The translations under genes and the position numbers were made by a program. The notes under the pieces were generated by a model. That model searched no databases, was not told the origin of the DNA, and was given only the letters and a program-made list of their open reading frames with translations. 64,000 bases of DNA from Mesonia maritima (lineage in GTDB: Bacteria; Bacteroidota; Bacteroidia; Flavobacteriales; Flavobacteriaceae): positions 1 through 64,000 of the forward strand of contig NZ_JBHLUA010000006.1 of assembly GCF_042433895.1 (NCBI RefSeq), written 5' to 3'. Positions 1 through 8,548 of this stretch are shown piece by piece (the first letter of the stretch is position 1; every line of letters starts with the position of its first letter).

Positions 1-2
1 GC

Positions 3-320
3 GGTCTACAATACTGTAACCTTACCTATACCAACTTCGCGGAGAGAAACGAGATCAACATCAGTATGACACAACAATACGACCCATATGAGAATGCTGT
101 AGCAGAACGAATAAACGGAATATTAAAACAGGAATTTGGATTGGGTAAAACAATTGTGAGTCTAAAATTAGCTCAGAAAATGGTTAAAAAAGCAGTCAAA
201 ATCTACAATTCAAAACGAATGCACTACAGCCTAGAATTTAAAACTCCAGACTTTGCTCACAGCAATCAAAATCATAATTACAGACAGTACAGAAAAATAC
301 CGATATTAGTAACTCAATAA
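3..320 (+). CDS. IS3-family transposase OrfB, C-terminal part (cut by window start)
   Basis: The frame is open from base 3 and gives about 105 residues, so the start lies outside the window. The order GLQYC, then YDPYENAVAERINGILKQEF, matches the end of the rve/DDE integrase core of IS3 OrfB. The glutamate in the NAVAE stretch fits the third acidic catalytic residue, and the conserved HSDRG aspartate would lie just upstream. A tail typical of the family (YNSKRMHYSLEFKTP) follows. The protein would cut and join the ends of the element. Whether the element is whole cannot be judged. Confidence 0.9.
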   Translation, partial: GLQYCNLTYTNFAERNEINISMTQQYDPYENAVAERINGILKQEFGLGKTIVSLKLAQKMVKKAVKIYNSKRMHYSLEFKTPDFAHSNQNHNYRQYRKIPILVTQ

Positions 321-343
321 AAACAAAATAGTAAACCAAAAAT

Positions 344-369
344 GGTCAACCTATTTCAGTATAAGACAA
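344..369 (+). repeat. Probable right terminal inverted repeat of the IS3-family element
   Basis: About 24 bases after the transposase stop lies GGTCAACCTATTTCAG followed by TATAAGACA, which has the look of an IS3/IS150-group end. The left end is outside the window, so the inverted match and the target duplication cannot be checked. Confidence 0.55.
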
Positions 370-506
370 CTATCTTAGATCCCTAAATTTCCACAACTGA
401 AAGATATACAAGACCATTGTGCAACATTTGAAAATCAAAATTTTTAGTAATATTTGAATTTTATTTTGGTTTTGCAGTTTGATTATTATTTAATAATATT
501 TTATTA

Positions 507-1340
507 ATGAGAACAGAATTTATATTTATTTTAATCTTCTTCTATTACAATATTAGCCAAAGTCAAAATGTATATTCTTTAAAATCTTCTGACGATAATT
601 CACCTATAAAATATGCTTATATTTATGCAAATAATAAAATACTAACTTCTAGTGATTCTCTAGGCATATTTAAGATTAGCGATAAATACTTAAATTCAAC
701 AATTAAAATAGAAGCACTTGGTTATAAAACCATTGATAGTGTTTCACTTAAAAAAACATCAAATATTGTAATGGAAGTTAAACCTGTTACATTAAATGAG
801 GTTATTTTAATTCAAAAAAAAGAATCAGAAAAATTTAAATTAGGTAAAGCTAAAAGTGGCGATATTGGTATTGTCTGTACCCTTCAAAATAATACCATAT
901 CACAAGTTTCTAAATTATTTAAAAAACCTACTCAAAATATTTTATTTTTAAATAAAGTTAAGTTTAAAACATTATGCTCGGACAAAAATAGAATATTATC
1001 AGTATTCATTTATACGGTGGGGAAAAATGGTAAGCCAGATAGAATCATTAATAATGAAGACATAATATGCAATTTAAAAAAAGGGCACAACGTACTTGAA
1101 TTAGATCTAAGCCATTTAAACATAACTTTTCCAGAAAAAGGTGTTTTCATTGCCTTAAATTATATCTTCTTGGATCAAAATAAATGTTATCCTAATAAAA
1201 ATAATAACTGGTATTATTATGAACCATCAATTGACGCGATAAGCATTGATAATTATACAGATAGTTGGTATAATATTAATGGTTTATGGAAAAAATCACA
1301 AACATATAGTATTAGTATGCAATTAAATGTAACTAACTAG
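507..1340 (+). CDS. Secreted protein with CarboxypepD_reg-like domain
   Basis: 277 residues. Residues 1-19 form a signal peptide ending in SQSQ. Residues 22-100 look like the carboxypeptidase regulatory-like beta-sandwich found at the N-terminus of many Bacteroidota surface proteins (YIYANNKILTSSDSLGIF, then EALGYKTIDS and LNEVILI). The remaining 175 residues match no family I recognise and contain several YxxY and W-rich segments. No TonB-dependent barrel follows, so this is a stand-alone exported protein of unknown role. It is very AT-rich, sits beside an IS end, and is followed by a dispersed repeat, so it may be acquired. Confidence 0.7.
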   Translation: MRTEFIFILIFFYYNISQSQNVYSLKSSDDNSPIKYAYIYANNKILTSSDSLGIFKISDKYLNSTIKIEALGYKTIDSVSLKKTSNIVMEVKPVTLNEVILIQKKESEKFKLGKAKSGDIGIVCTLQNNTISQVSKLFKKPTQNILFLNKVKFKTLCSDKNRILSVFIYTVGKNGKPDRIINNEDIICNLKKGHNVLELDLSHLNITFPEKGVFIALNYIFLDQNKCYPNKNNNWYYYEPSIDAISIDNYTDSWYNINGLWKKSQTYSISMQLNVTN

Positions 1341-1415
1341 TAAATTTCTATTCTATCTATATTAAAGAGGTATTAAAAAATAATAACCGATTTCAAACAT
1401 CAACACTAAAAAAAC

Positions 1416-1585
1416 GTTGCAAAACACCATATATAGCAAATAGCGGGGTTTGGTTCTAAACCGTAAATTTCGATATATTCGGAAGTTCGCCAATTTTTGT
1501 TTAAGTAAGAAAAGGTAAGATTCAAAAAAAAATTGTCTTGCATTTGGCGGAAAGGTTCTAGCATATCCGCCCGCGCTACTTGTCA
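1416..1585 (-). repeat. Intergenic repeat with cassette-end-like terminus
   Basis: A noncoding stretch starts 75 bases after the stop of the upstream gene with GCAAAACACC (1419-1428) and ends near 1585. Read on the minus strand it gives a 74-codon open frame (PPNARQFFFESYLFLLKQKL...), but it starts inside the repeat and has no credible start region. I recall similar peptides as spurious translations of dispersed repeats in flavobacterial genomes; that is memory, not a search. Its GCAAAACACC end, in the same orientation relative to the upstream gene, also occurs after hamB. Confidence 0.5.
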
Positions 1586-1730
1586 AGAACTGTGTTAAAA
1601 AACAAATAAATTCGAATATTTATTTGGCTAATACGTTTCTATGATTTTCATCGTATTTCTAAGCTGCTTTGGCAATTGCAAAGGCCTGTTTTAAAAGCCT
1701 GTTCCATTGAAAGCTATAACGTTTTAGTTC

Positions 1731-1766
1731 ATCGTATAACCTTTTATTTTACAAAGGGTTAACGAT
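1731..1766 (-). terminator. Imperfect hairpin downstream of the 1789-3591 gene
   Basis: ATCGTATAACCTTT at 1731-1744 pairs imperfectly with AAAGGGTTAACGAT at 1753-1766. It lies 23 bases past the stop of the minus-strand gene and has no clear T-run, so termination is only a guess. The rest of 1586-1788 holds an AT-rich hairpin at 1604-1625 and no gene. Confidence 0.3.
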
Positions 1767-1788
1767 CGCTTAGCCTCTTCCCTATTCG

Positions 1789-3591
1789 TTAGGTGAGCAC
1801 CGGTGTAGCCAACGTCATAAGTTCTTCTTTATATCTTAACAATTCTTGTTGAATCTCTTTATATTCTGACGATTGAACGGGTTGAAACAATTGTTGATAA
1901 TAGGCAATTCCACTAGTTAAATTCACTTTAAACCGTTCCCATTTCTTAAGGTGTTTGGCGCTGATTTCTTCTGAAGTCGCTTCTATTTCATTTTTGAGGT
2001 AGTTCACATACATTTTCAATTCGTTAATGAACACATGAGAACGATTTACCGGGCTTAGCACAGAAGCATTGCCGTAAATATGTTGTATCATCTTAGCTAA
2101 CGAGACTTCTTTATCGAAATAAGCCATATTAGGTCCAGGACAAATAACCACTCCCTGCGCTTGCCCCTTTATTGGGAGATCATGTTCCATATAAGAGGCA
2201 TTGGCTAAGCCTACACACAAACAGGATTTCTCGTTTATAAGTGTTTGTTCTTTCTCATACTGATCCTTAGAGACTTGTCCTTTTTTTTCTGCTAAGGCTT
2301 GTAGTTTAGCTGTTTGATATTTTTTAGAAGCGGTACAAACCCCCTCAGGACCAAATTCTTTACTTAAAGCCAGATATTTTTTAGGGCATGAGCTTCCTGC
2401 TTTATTGGCATCGATGCGTTTTTGTTTATAATACTCATTTGTGGTTCCTTTAAGCGTATTAAAAGGAACTCCTAAAGGTGAAACACCACTTAAATATAAA
2501 TCTTTCTCCTTAGCGTTAACAAGCAACGCTCTAGTGTGTTCATCTACCGACGTAGCTTCCGGTACCAATAAAAAAGGACTTCCCCACCCTACCGAATCAA
2601 CCTCATAGTTGTCCAGTAAAAATTCATGTTCCGCGGCAGTACCCACTCCGCCTTGAACGGTTATTTTTAAAGCTAACGCTTTGGTGGGGACAAGAAGTTC
2701 TTTTTGTTGTAAAGCTTTTACGAAAATGGCATGCGTCTCTTCTAGTAAGGCTTCTTTTTTGGTTTTAAACTCTTCTAAAATGGGGCCCAATAAAAATCCT
2801 TCGGTAGCAAAAGCGTGACCTCCACAGTTTAAGCCCGATTCTATTCTGTATTCTGAAACCCAAAGTCCTTTCTTTGCAAAAAATTTACCCTGAATAATAG
2901 CCGAACGATAATCGCTTACTTTTAGCGTGATTTTCTTTTTTAAGTGTCCGTTGCGATCGGGGAAAAAGTCTTTGAAATTTTCAAAATAACTATATAAACG
3001 CGGATTCATTCCTGCGGAGAGAACTACGGAAGAACTTAAGTTACTTGTAGCAAACCCACGAAGCGAGGCGTGGGCATCATTAAATTCTACCGGTAATTGT
3101 TTTCCCTTTTCAAAGTTATCTTTATCTACTTTGGTCATGATGTTTACATCTATCTCCCCCGGGACCAAGTGCTTTTCTAAATACGTGGCAAGCCTTGCCG
3201 AAGGTACAGCGCCTTGTTTTATAAAGGTAAAAAGTCCTGCTTTAATCGTAGAGGTATTGGGTAAAATAGCCGTAAACCGCTCTAAAGCCTCAGTATTTTG
3301 CGACAGTTCCTTTTTAAACGTTGAAAAGTTATGCTTCACAATAGTCTCAACCAAATTTAAATAGGAAGTAATGCGTTTAGCGCGATAGTCGTGTTCTTTC
3401 TTTGATATTTCTTGATAAGGAAGATTGAATTTTTTGGAGTACAAGGCATTCATTTTTTCCATAAGCTCATCGTCTATAATAGAAATCACAGAGGAAATTC
3501 CATAATGAGCCACTCGTATCGGACTGTCTATGGTGTAGGCTAAACCCATAACCGGGATATGAAAACTATGTATTGATTGCGTTGAAATCAT
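1789..3591 (-). CDS. Conserved cysteine-rich protein with NMO-like start (possible FMN TIM barrel)
   Basis: 600 residues, no signal peptide, cytoplasmic. The opening (IPVMGLAYTIDSPIRVAHYGIS) and the glycine-rich VQGGVGTAAEHEFLL near residue 312 recall nitronate monooxygenase / 2-nitropropane dioxygenase barrels, which bind FMN. The match is from motif memory only and the protein is nearly twice the usual NMO length. Cysteines are notable: C256 in GLNCGGHAF, C402 (SSCPKKY), C419 (GVCTASKKY), C457 and C459 (KSCLC), C484. These could bind an iron-sulfur cluster or zinc. It is a single-gene unit with a start at ATG 3591. Substrate is unknown; treat it as a conserved hypothetical. Confidence 0.6.
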   Translation of the reverse strand: MISTQSIHSFHIPVMGLAYTIDSPIRVAHYGISSVISIIDDELMEKMNALYSKKFNLPYQEISKKEHDYRAKRITSYLNLVETIVKHNFSTFKKELSQNTEALERFTAILPNTSTIKAGLFTFIKQGAVPSARLATYLEKHLVPGEIDVNIMTKVDKDNFEKGKQLPVEFNDAHASLRGFATSNLSSSVVLSAGMNPRLYSYFENFKDFFPDRNGHLKKKITLKVSDYRSAIIQGKFFAKKGLWVSEYRIESGLNCGGHAFATEGFLLGPILEEFKTKKEALLEETHAIFVKALQQKELLVPTKALALKITVQGGVGTAAEHEFLLDNYEVDSVGWGSPFLLVPEATSVDEHTRALLVNAKEKDLYLSGVSPLGVPFNTLKGTTNEYYKQKRIDANKAGSSCPKKYLALSKEFGPEGVCTASKKYQTAKLQALAEKKGQVSKDQYEKEQTLINEKSCLCVGLANASYMEHDLPIKGQAQGVVICPGPNMAYFDKEVSLAKMIQHIYGNASVLSPVNRSHVFINELKMYVNYLKNEIEATSEEISAKHLKKWERFKVNLTSGIAYYQQLFQPVQSSEYKEIQQELLRYKEELMTLATPVLT

Positions 3592-3651
3592 CTTATCAGC
3601 ACGTTGAAAAGTTAATAACTACAAATATGCTTTTTACTACACTACTAAAAA

Positions 3652-3665
3652 CTGACATAAATCAT
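3652..3665 (-). promoter_or_regulatory. Weak FNR/CRP-type site candidate
   Basis: CTGACATAAATCAT has the two-fold layout of a TTGAT-N4-ATCAA site with three mismatches. It lies about 60 bases upstream of the ATG of the cysteine-rich protein. In AT-rich DNA such matches arise by chance, so confidence is low. Confidence 0.2.
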
Positions 3666-4142
3666 ATTTGCATTTTTTTCAATAAAATATTCACCTAATT
3701 ATAGTACGACAATGAATCCGAGAAAAACATATGATCTTACTGAAGTGTCTTCTCCTAAAAAAAATTGGAGCAAAAGTAAGTCCTATTATAAATAATTGGG
3801 ATTACATTACCACAAGTCTCAACTTAGCCGAATGCCTTATTATATACCATAAAAAAACGGAAAGACGTGAGCAATACCTACCCAACTCTTATCTAATAAA
3901 AAGTAAAATTTAAAAGAACCTCAAAAATCTAACGCTTAACGAGCTTTTTACTTAGCTCTTCCATTTAGCGCTAGTGAAGTTGTATCTGTATATACCCGGA
4001 GGTAAAAGTACATGTACTTAAAACCAAACTAATAGTGAGTCCATTATGAAAACACGATATTGTGGTGAAATGTAGTTAAGTCCTAATTGCAGTTGGACTC
4101 AAAATGGTTTAACTATGACGTATCTGGGAAGCAAGGGAAGTG
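3666..4142. other. Intergenic, no convincing gene
   Basis: A 60-codon open frame at 3731-3913 has no family resemblance, poor codon pattern and no ribosome-binding site. A perfect 14-base palindrome, AAGTACATGTACTT, is at 4006-4019. No RNA gene was recognised. Confidence 0.5.
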
Positions 4143-4574
4143 TTACTCCTCATACAACAATCGCATTATCTTGTTAAAAGAATGCGCTAATTCTTTCTGT
4201 TCCGGGAGGGATAAGTGAGAAATGATACCAGCGACGGAAACCGAAGACAACTCATCGAGTTTTTGTTGCTCCTTGATGCCTTTTTCGGTTAAACTGATTT
4301 TAAAAACGCGCTTATCGACCTGCGATTTTTCTTTGGTTAATATGGAATTAGAAATCAGTTTTTTGATGATTCGGCTTAAATAGCCTTCATCCAAATTCAG
4401 CACCTTATTAATATCGGTCGCGGTGGTTTTGCCGTGTTCCTTAACGATATACAGAATATGAGATTCGGTAAGCGAATATCCTGTATTTAAAAAAGTTTTT
4501 TCCAAAAGCCCAATGCTTCGTACATAATTACGATTGAATTTCCGGATGCTATGTATAATTTCGATTTCTTCCAT
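4143..4574 (-). CDS. MarR-family transcriptional regulator
   Basis: 143 residues, normal length for MarR. The winged helix spans roughly residues 30-105: LTESHILYIVKEHGKTTATDINKVLNLDEGYLSRIIKKL gives helices 2-4 and the recognition helix, and QVDKRVFKISLTEKG is the beta-wing with the conserved D-x-R. Flanking helices would form the dimer interface. It is divergent from two acetyltransferase genes with an 84-base gap holding inverted repeats, so it most likely represses itself and those genes. The ligand is unknown. Confidence 0.9.
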   Translation of the reverse strand: MEEIEIIHSIRKFNRNYVRSIGLLEKTFLNTGYSLTESHILYIVKEHGKTTATDINKVLNLDEGYLSRIIKKLISNSILTKEKSQVDKRVFKISLTEKGIKEQQKLDELSSVSVAGIISHLSLPEQKELAHSFNKIMRLLYEE

Positions 4575-4581
4575 AAAATTT

Positions 4582-4615
4582 ACTTGCCTATATCAAGTAT
4601 TTATACTTATATTTG
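4582..4615 (+). promoter_or_regulatory. Candidate MarR operator overlapping the acetyltransferase promoter
   Basis: Two inverted repeats lie in the divergent gap: ACTTG-N7-CAAGT (4582-4598) and the perfect AAGTAT-TT-ATACTT (4595-4608). They abut TATATTTG (4608-4615), a match to the Bacteroidota minus-7 element TAnnTTTG, with TTG at 4584-4586 at a plausible minus-33 distance. Repressor binding here would block the plus-strand promoter and probably the MarR gene's own. Confidence 0.5.
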
Positions 4616-4658
4616 CTTTTGTCAAGTAATATACAACATCTCCTAATAAATTCAAGCA

Positions 4659-5096
4659 ATGATCAGCGTAAAAAATATCAACATCACAACTCCGCAGTAT
4701 CAGCAGATGCGTGAACTCCGCAACAAGGTATTGCTCCGCCCCCTGGGGATTCCCGATCATTCCTGGGAAATGCACGACGCGCGTTCCTGGCATTTTGTAG
4801 CTCTTCAGGACGATCAGGTGATTGGCTGTGCGGTGCTGGTTCCTTCCGAAAAAAATAAAACTTCGGCACAACTCATACAAATGGCGGTCGCTCCCGAGGC
4901 TCAGGGAAAAGGCATCGGTCAGTTATTGCTTAACGAGATTATCGCATTTGCAAAACGTAAATCCTTGCAGGAAATTCATTGTCATTCCCGGCAATACGCA
5001 GTTAATTTTTATAAAAAAGCCGGCTTTACCATCTATGGCAAAACCTTTACCGAAGTAGGAATTCCGCATAATTATATGAAATTAGAGTTATTATAA
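4659..5096 (+). CDS. GNAT family N-acetyltransferase (ElaA-like)
   Basis: 145 residues, a single GNAT fold that would move acetyl from acetyl-CoA to an amine. Motif A is visible as IQMAVAPEAQGKGIGQLLLNE (V-x-P, then Q-G-K-G-I-G for the pyrophosphate loop), and motif B as HCHSRQYAVNFYKKAGF. The N-terminal RNKVLLRPLGIP resembles ElaA-type enzymes. It has noticeably higher GC than the genes to its left. Its stop overlaps the ATG of the next acetyltransferase (TAATG), so the two are translationally coupled. Confidence 0.88.
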   Translation: MISVKNINITTPQYQQMRELRNKVLLRPLGIPDHSWEMHDARSWHFVALQDDQVIGCAVLVPSEKNKTSAQLIQMAVAPEAQGKGIGQLLLNEIIAFAKRKSLQEIHCHSRQYAVNFYKKAGFTIYGKTFTEVGIPHNYMKLELL

Positions 5097-5575
5097 TGGA
5101 AATTAGAAAAATCAAAAGCACCGATAATCCAGCGGTGACCACACTGATTAAAACCGTGTTCGAAGAATATAATGCACCAAAAGAAGGAACTGTCTATTCC
5201 GATGCCGATACGAATAGGCTTTATGAATTCTTCGGAATAGAAAAAGCGGAACTTTGGGTAGCCGAAACAGAAGGGAAAATTGTTGGCAGCTGTGGCGTCT
5301 ATCCTACTGAAGGATTGCCGGAAGCTTGTGCCGAGCTGGTTAAATTCTATATCGCTAAGGAAGCCCGCGGAAAAGGTTTGGGCAAAAAATTAATGGAGGC
5401 TTCTATCGCATCTGCCCTGCAATTTGGGTATCGCGAACTTTACCTGGAAAGCTTACCCGAGTTTTCCAATGCCGTTTCGTGGTATAAAAAACTGGGCTTT
5501 AAAACGCTCGATGCCCGTTTAGGAAATTCGGGACATTCTTCCTGCAATATCTGGATGCTGAAACCGCTGGTGTAG
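5096..5575 (+). CDS. GNAT family N-acetyltransferase
   Basis: 159 residues, a complete GNAT domain: ELVKFYIAKEARGKGLGKKLME is the acetyl-CoA loop and FSNAVSWYKKLGFKTLDA the C-terminal motif. It starts one base into the stop of the upstream GNAT gene and belongs to the same transcript, probably under the divergent MarR regulator. The two proteins are not close copies, so they probably have different substrates. Substrate unknown. Confidence 0.88.
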   Translation: MEIRKIKSTDNPAVTTLIKTVFEEYNAPKEGTVYSDADTNRLYEFFGIEKAELWVAETEGKIVGSCGVYPTEGLPEACAELVKFYIAKEARGKGLGKKLMEASIASALQFGYRELYLESLPEFSNAVSWYKKLGFKTLDARLGNSGHSSCNIWMLKPLV

Positions 5576-5735
5576 TTGTAAGAAGAATACTTTATGTTCT
5601 CAGCCAACTCCTAATTTCTTCTAGAAAAAAGTCATTTTTTTCAACTGAATATTTTTCATCTTTACTTTATACTTCAAAATTGAAAAATTTATTCTACATT
5701 ATTTAAGTAAAAACAGTATTTTCAAATAAAAAAAG

Positions 5736-7748
5736 ATGAAAACCCCACCTATACCTTACAACGATGCTGAACGATCTGAAGAGGCCTTTCAATATACCAA
5801 ATATACTATAGAAGATGAAGATTTGAATTTTTTAAGCGCAATGGTGGCCGAAATTTGTAATACCGATAGCGCCCTTATATCTCTTATTGACAAAAAAAAG
5901 CAGTACATTCAGTCAACTTTTGGAATGGAACTGGAAGTACGGGAATTTCCAAGGGAATTTACGTTTTGTGCCCATACCATTAATAATATAGATAAGCCTA
6001 CCGTTGTACCCGACGCAAGAAAAGACGAACGGTTTAAAGATAGTCCATTTGTCACTGGTGAAAATCCAGTGATATTTTATTCCGGTTATCCTTTAATAAA
6101 TAAAAAAGGTTATGCTTTAGGAACTATTTGCGCCATAGACGGAGAGCCGAAAGAGTTAAATGAAGACCAAAAAAACAAATTGGTTTTACTCTCTAAACAG
6201 GTAATGAATGTATTGGAACTTAGAAAACAATCGGAAATTCTTACCCAAACAAACAAAGAACTTTCTAAGTTAAATAAAAGATTTCAATACATTACCAAAA
6301 GTACCAATACTGGGACTTTTGAATATAGTTTAAACAATTATTCCCTTGAATTTAATGAGGCATGGTGGACAATTACAGGCTATTACAGTGGACAAAACCT
6401 ATCCTTAAAAAAATGGCAAGAGCTGATTCATCCCGGAGACCTTCCTTCGTTAAAAGAGAAAATTAAAAAGCATTGTAACTCCAATGATACTTTTAACCAT
6501 CAGTTCCGACTTTTGCATAGAGATGGAAACTATATCTGGATAAGTGCTAATGCTCAGTTTAATTTTGGCTTAGCTAAAGATAAACCAACCCATATTTACG
6601 GCACACTTATAGATATTACCAAACAAAAAAATAAAGAGTCTGAAGTTGTTTATAGGCAAAAGCTTCTGCAATTATTATATGAGCTCTCACCTATTGGTAT
6701 CGCCCTAAATGATTTTGAAACAGGGGCATTTTTAGAAGTGAATCAAAAACTACTAGACCCTACGGGTTATACCAGAGAAGAATTCCTACAACTCAATTAT
6801 TGGGAAGTTACCCCCAAGGAATATGAACTACAGGAAGCACAGCAAATAGAATCCATGAATGAAAAAGGTGCATATGGCCCTTATGAAAAAGAATACATAA
6901 AAAAGAACGGAGAAAAATATCCGGTATTGTTAAGAGGTGTTTTGGTAGAAGATATCGACGGAAATAAAAAGATTTGGAGCTTTATTGAAGATATATCTGA
7001 ACACAAAAAAGATGAGCTTGAAAAGTCACAGTACTTAGAGAAGATTCAAAGCTTGTTACATATAAAAAATAATCAAAACGAGCGGTTAGAAAATTTCGCT
7101 CATATTGTTTCCCATAATTTACGTTCCCATTCTGGCTCTATTAATATGCTAATTGAATTATTACAGGAAGAGAATAATACGTTAGATGAACAGGAAACAT
7201 TTAAATATTTAATTCAAGCAACATCAAATCTGAAAACTACTATTCAGGATTTAAATGAAATTGTTGAAATAAATTTATCGGATACTAAAGATTTTAAACC
7301 AATTGATATCTATCCCTTGATTCAAAAGAATGTGGAAAGTGTATTTCCAATCGCCAAAGAAAACCATGTAAAGATATTTACAGATATTGACCCTAAAACC
7401 TATATGATAGGGGTACGCTCCTATTTAGAAAGCATTTTTCTTAATTTTATCACGAATAGTATTAAATACAGTGCTAAAGACCGAGACAGTTATCTAAAAA
7501 TTTCCGCTAAATCTGAAGGAAACTTTACCAGCATAATTTTTGAAGATAATGGCTTGGGAATAGATATGGAAACCTATGGTAATAAACTGTTTAAAATGTA
7601 TCAAACTTTTCACACGCATAAAGATGCCCGTGGCATAGGCCTGTTTATTACCAAAAACCAGATAGAAACCATGAACGGAACTATTGAAGTAAGCAGTAAA
7701 GTTAACGTAGGTACCACTTTTAAAATTAAAATTCCTAATAGCAACTAA
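5736..7748 (+). CDS. GAF/PAS sensor histidine kinase
   Basis: 670 residues with no membrane segment, so a cytoplasmic sensor. Residues about 25-165 are a GAF domain (FCAHTINNIDKPTVVPDARKD). Two PAS domains follow, about 175-300 (GTFEYSLNNYSLEFNEAWW, ending YGTLIDITKQ) and about 305-430 (GAFLEVNQKLLDPTGYTREE). The phosphoacceptor histidine lies near 458 in FAHIVSHNLRSHSGS, a variant common in Bacteroidota. The HATPase domain at about 550-668 has NFITNSIKYS, FEDNGLGID and ARGIGLFITKNQI. No response regulator is adjacent, so it is an orphan kinase. Confidence 0.9.
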   Translation: MKTPPIPYNDAERSEEAFQYTKYTIEDEDLNFLSAMVAEICNTDSALISLIDKKKQYIQSTFGMELEVREFPREFTFCAHTINNIDKPTVVPDARKDERFKDSPFVTGENPVIFYSGYPLINKKGYALGTICAIDGEPKELNEDQKNKLVLLSKQVMNVLELRKQSEILTQTNKELSKLNKRFQYITKSTNTGTFEYSLNNYSLEFNEAWWTITGYYSGQNLSLKKWQELIHPGDLPSLKEKIKKHCNSNDTFNHQFRLLHRDGNYIWISANAQFNFGLAKDKPTHIYGTLIDITKQKNKESEVVYRQKLLQLLYELSPIGIALNDFETGAFLEVNQKLLDPTGYTREEFLQLNYWEVTPKEYELQEAQQIESMNEKGAYGPYEKEYIKKNGEKYPVLLRGVLVEDIDGNKKIWSFIEDISEHKKDELEKSQYLEKIQSLLHIKNNQNERLENFAHIVSHNLRSHSGSINMLIELLQEENNTLDEQETFKYLIQATSNLKTTIQDLNEIVEINLSDTKDFKPIDIYPLIQKNVESVFPIAKENHVKIFTDIDPKTYMIGVRSYLESIFLNFITNSIKYSAKDRDSYLKISAKSEGNFTSIIFEDNGLGIDMETYGNKLFKMYQTFHTHKDARGIGLFITKNQIETMNGTIEVSSKVNVGTTFKIKIPNSN

Positions 7749-8548
7749 CTCCTGGAATTTTGAAGTACCAATACGCTAAGTCATAAAGCTAAAATTACCT
7801 TAAACAAGAGGAGCAAAAAATACATGCGCCTTTTTTAGTCGGGTTTATCTTATAGTGCAATCCACCAAATAAATCATGTATATCACTACATTATAATAAA
7901 GTAAATCCCCACTTCTCTATCATCATTACCCAGTTGAAATTGATAGCTTAAAAAAGTTATCAATTTAATAATGCGAAAATCTGTAGCGCGAAAAGTTCTA
8001 TCGAGGTAATGTTTTAAGCGAACTCATTAGAAAAACCTAATTTAAAACCGTTGATTTTTAACGTAATGAGTATATTACTTTACTAAAATCGCTTTTAATT
8101 CTAGGTAGGGTTTCAAAGAATTTTTTAACTTCAACTACCGTACTTTTTTGTTGAATGTGATGTTCAAGTAACCCCTTATGAAGAAAGGATATATGTTTAA
8201 CTTTATCATATTTCTACTTCATATTCCGCTCCAGTTATAAATTTCTCACGATTTTGAATAGCTTTTAAGAGTTAATTATTCCATATTAGTGATAATTTCT
8301 CAATCACAGTTTACTCAGCAATATAAAGCGTAGCTTACGTTTTTTTTATTTCTACATCTTTTACGTAACTTCTTTAATTTTGCCATTTCCAGGGATTAAT
8401 TACTCGTCTTCTATTACAGTTCATTTTTTGTGCTACTATGAGCGTGGGAGAGATACTTCAAAAAAATTCATTGGCAAAGATGTAAAGTAATCCTTTCCCC
8501 AAGCTATGACTTCTTCAAATTAGTAAAGGTTTTTTTATGCTTATTATT
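7749..8548. other. 800-base noncoding stretch, perhaps a decayed gene
   Basis: No open frame above about 60 codons on either strand. On the minus strand near 8080-8200 one frame reads EVKKFFETLPRIKSDFSKVI between stops, which has protein-like character but matches nothing I know. No tRNA, repeat or clear terminator was seen. It may be the remains of a gene at the edge of the AT-rich cassette-like region. Confidence 0.4.

Noticed and set aside
1..369. A complete insertion sequence
   Set aside because: Only the C-terminal third of the transposase and the right end are in the window; completeness cannot be claimed.
1362..1586. 74-codon minus-strand open frame
   Set aside because: It lies wholly in an intergenic repeat, has no ribosome-binding site, and its peptide looks like a translated dispersed repeat.
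3731..3913. 60-codon plus-strand open frame
   Set aside because: No domain, no start signal, and composition of AT-rich spacer DNA.
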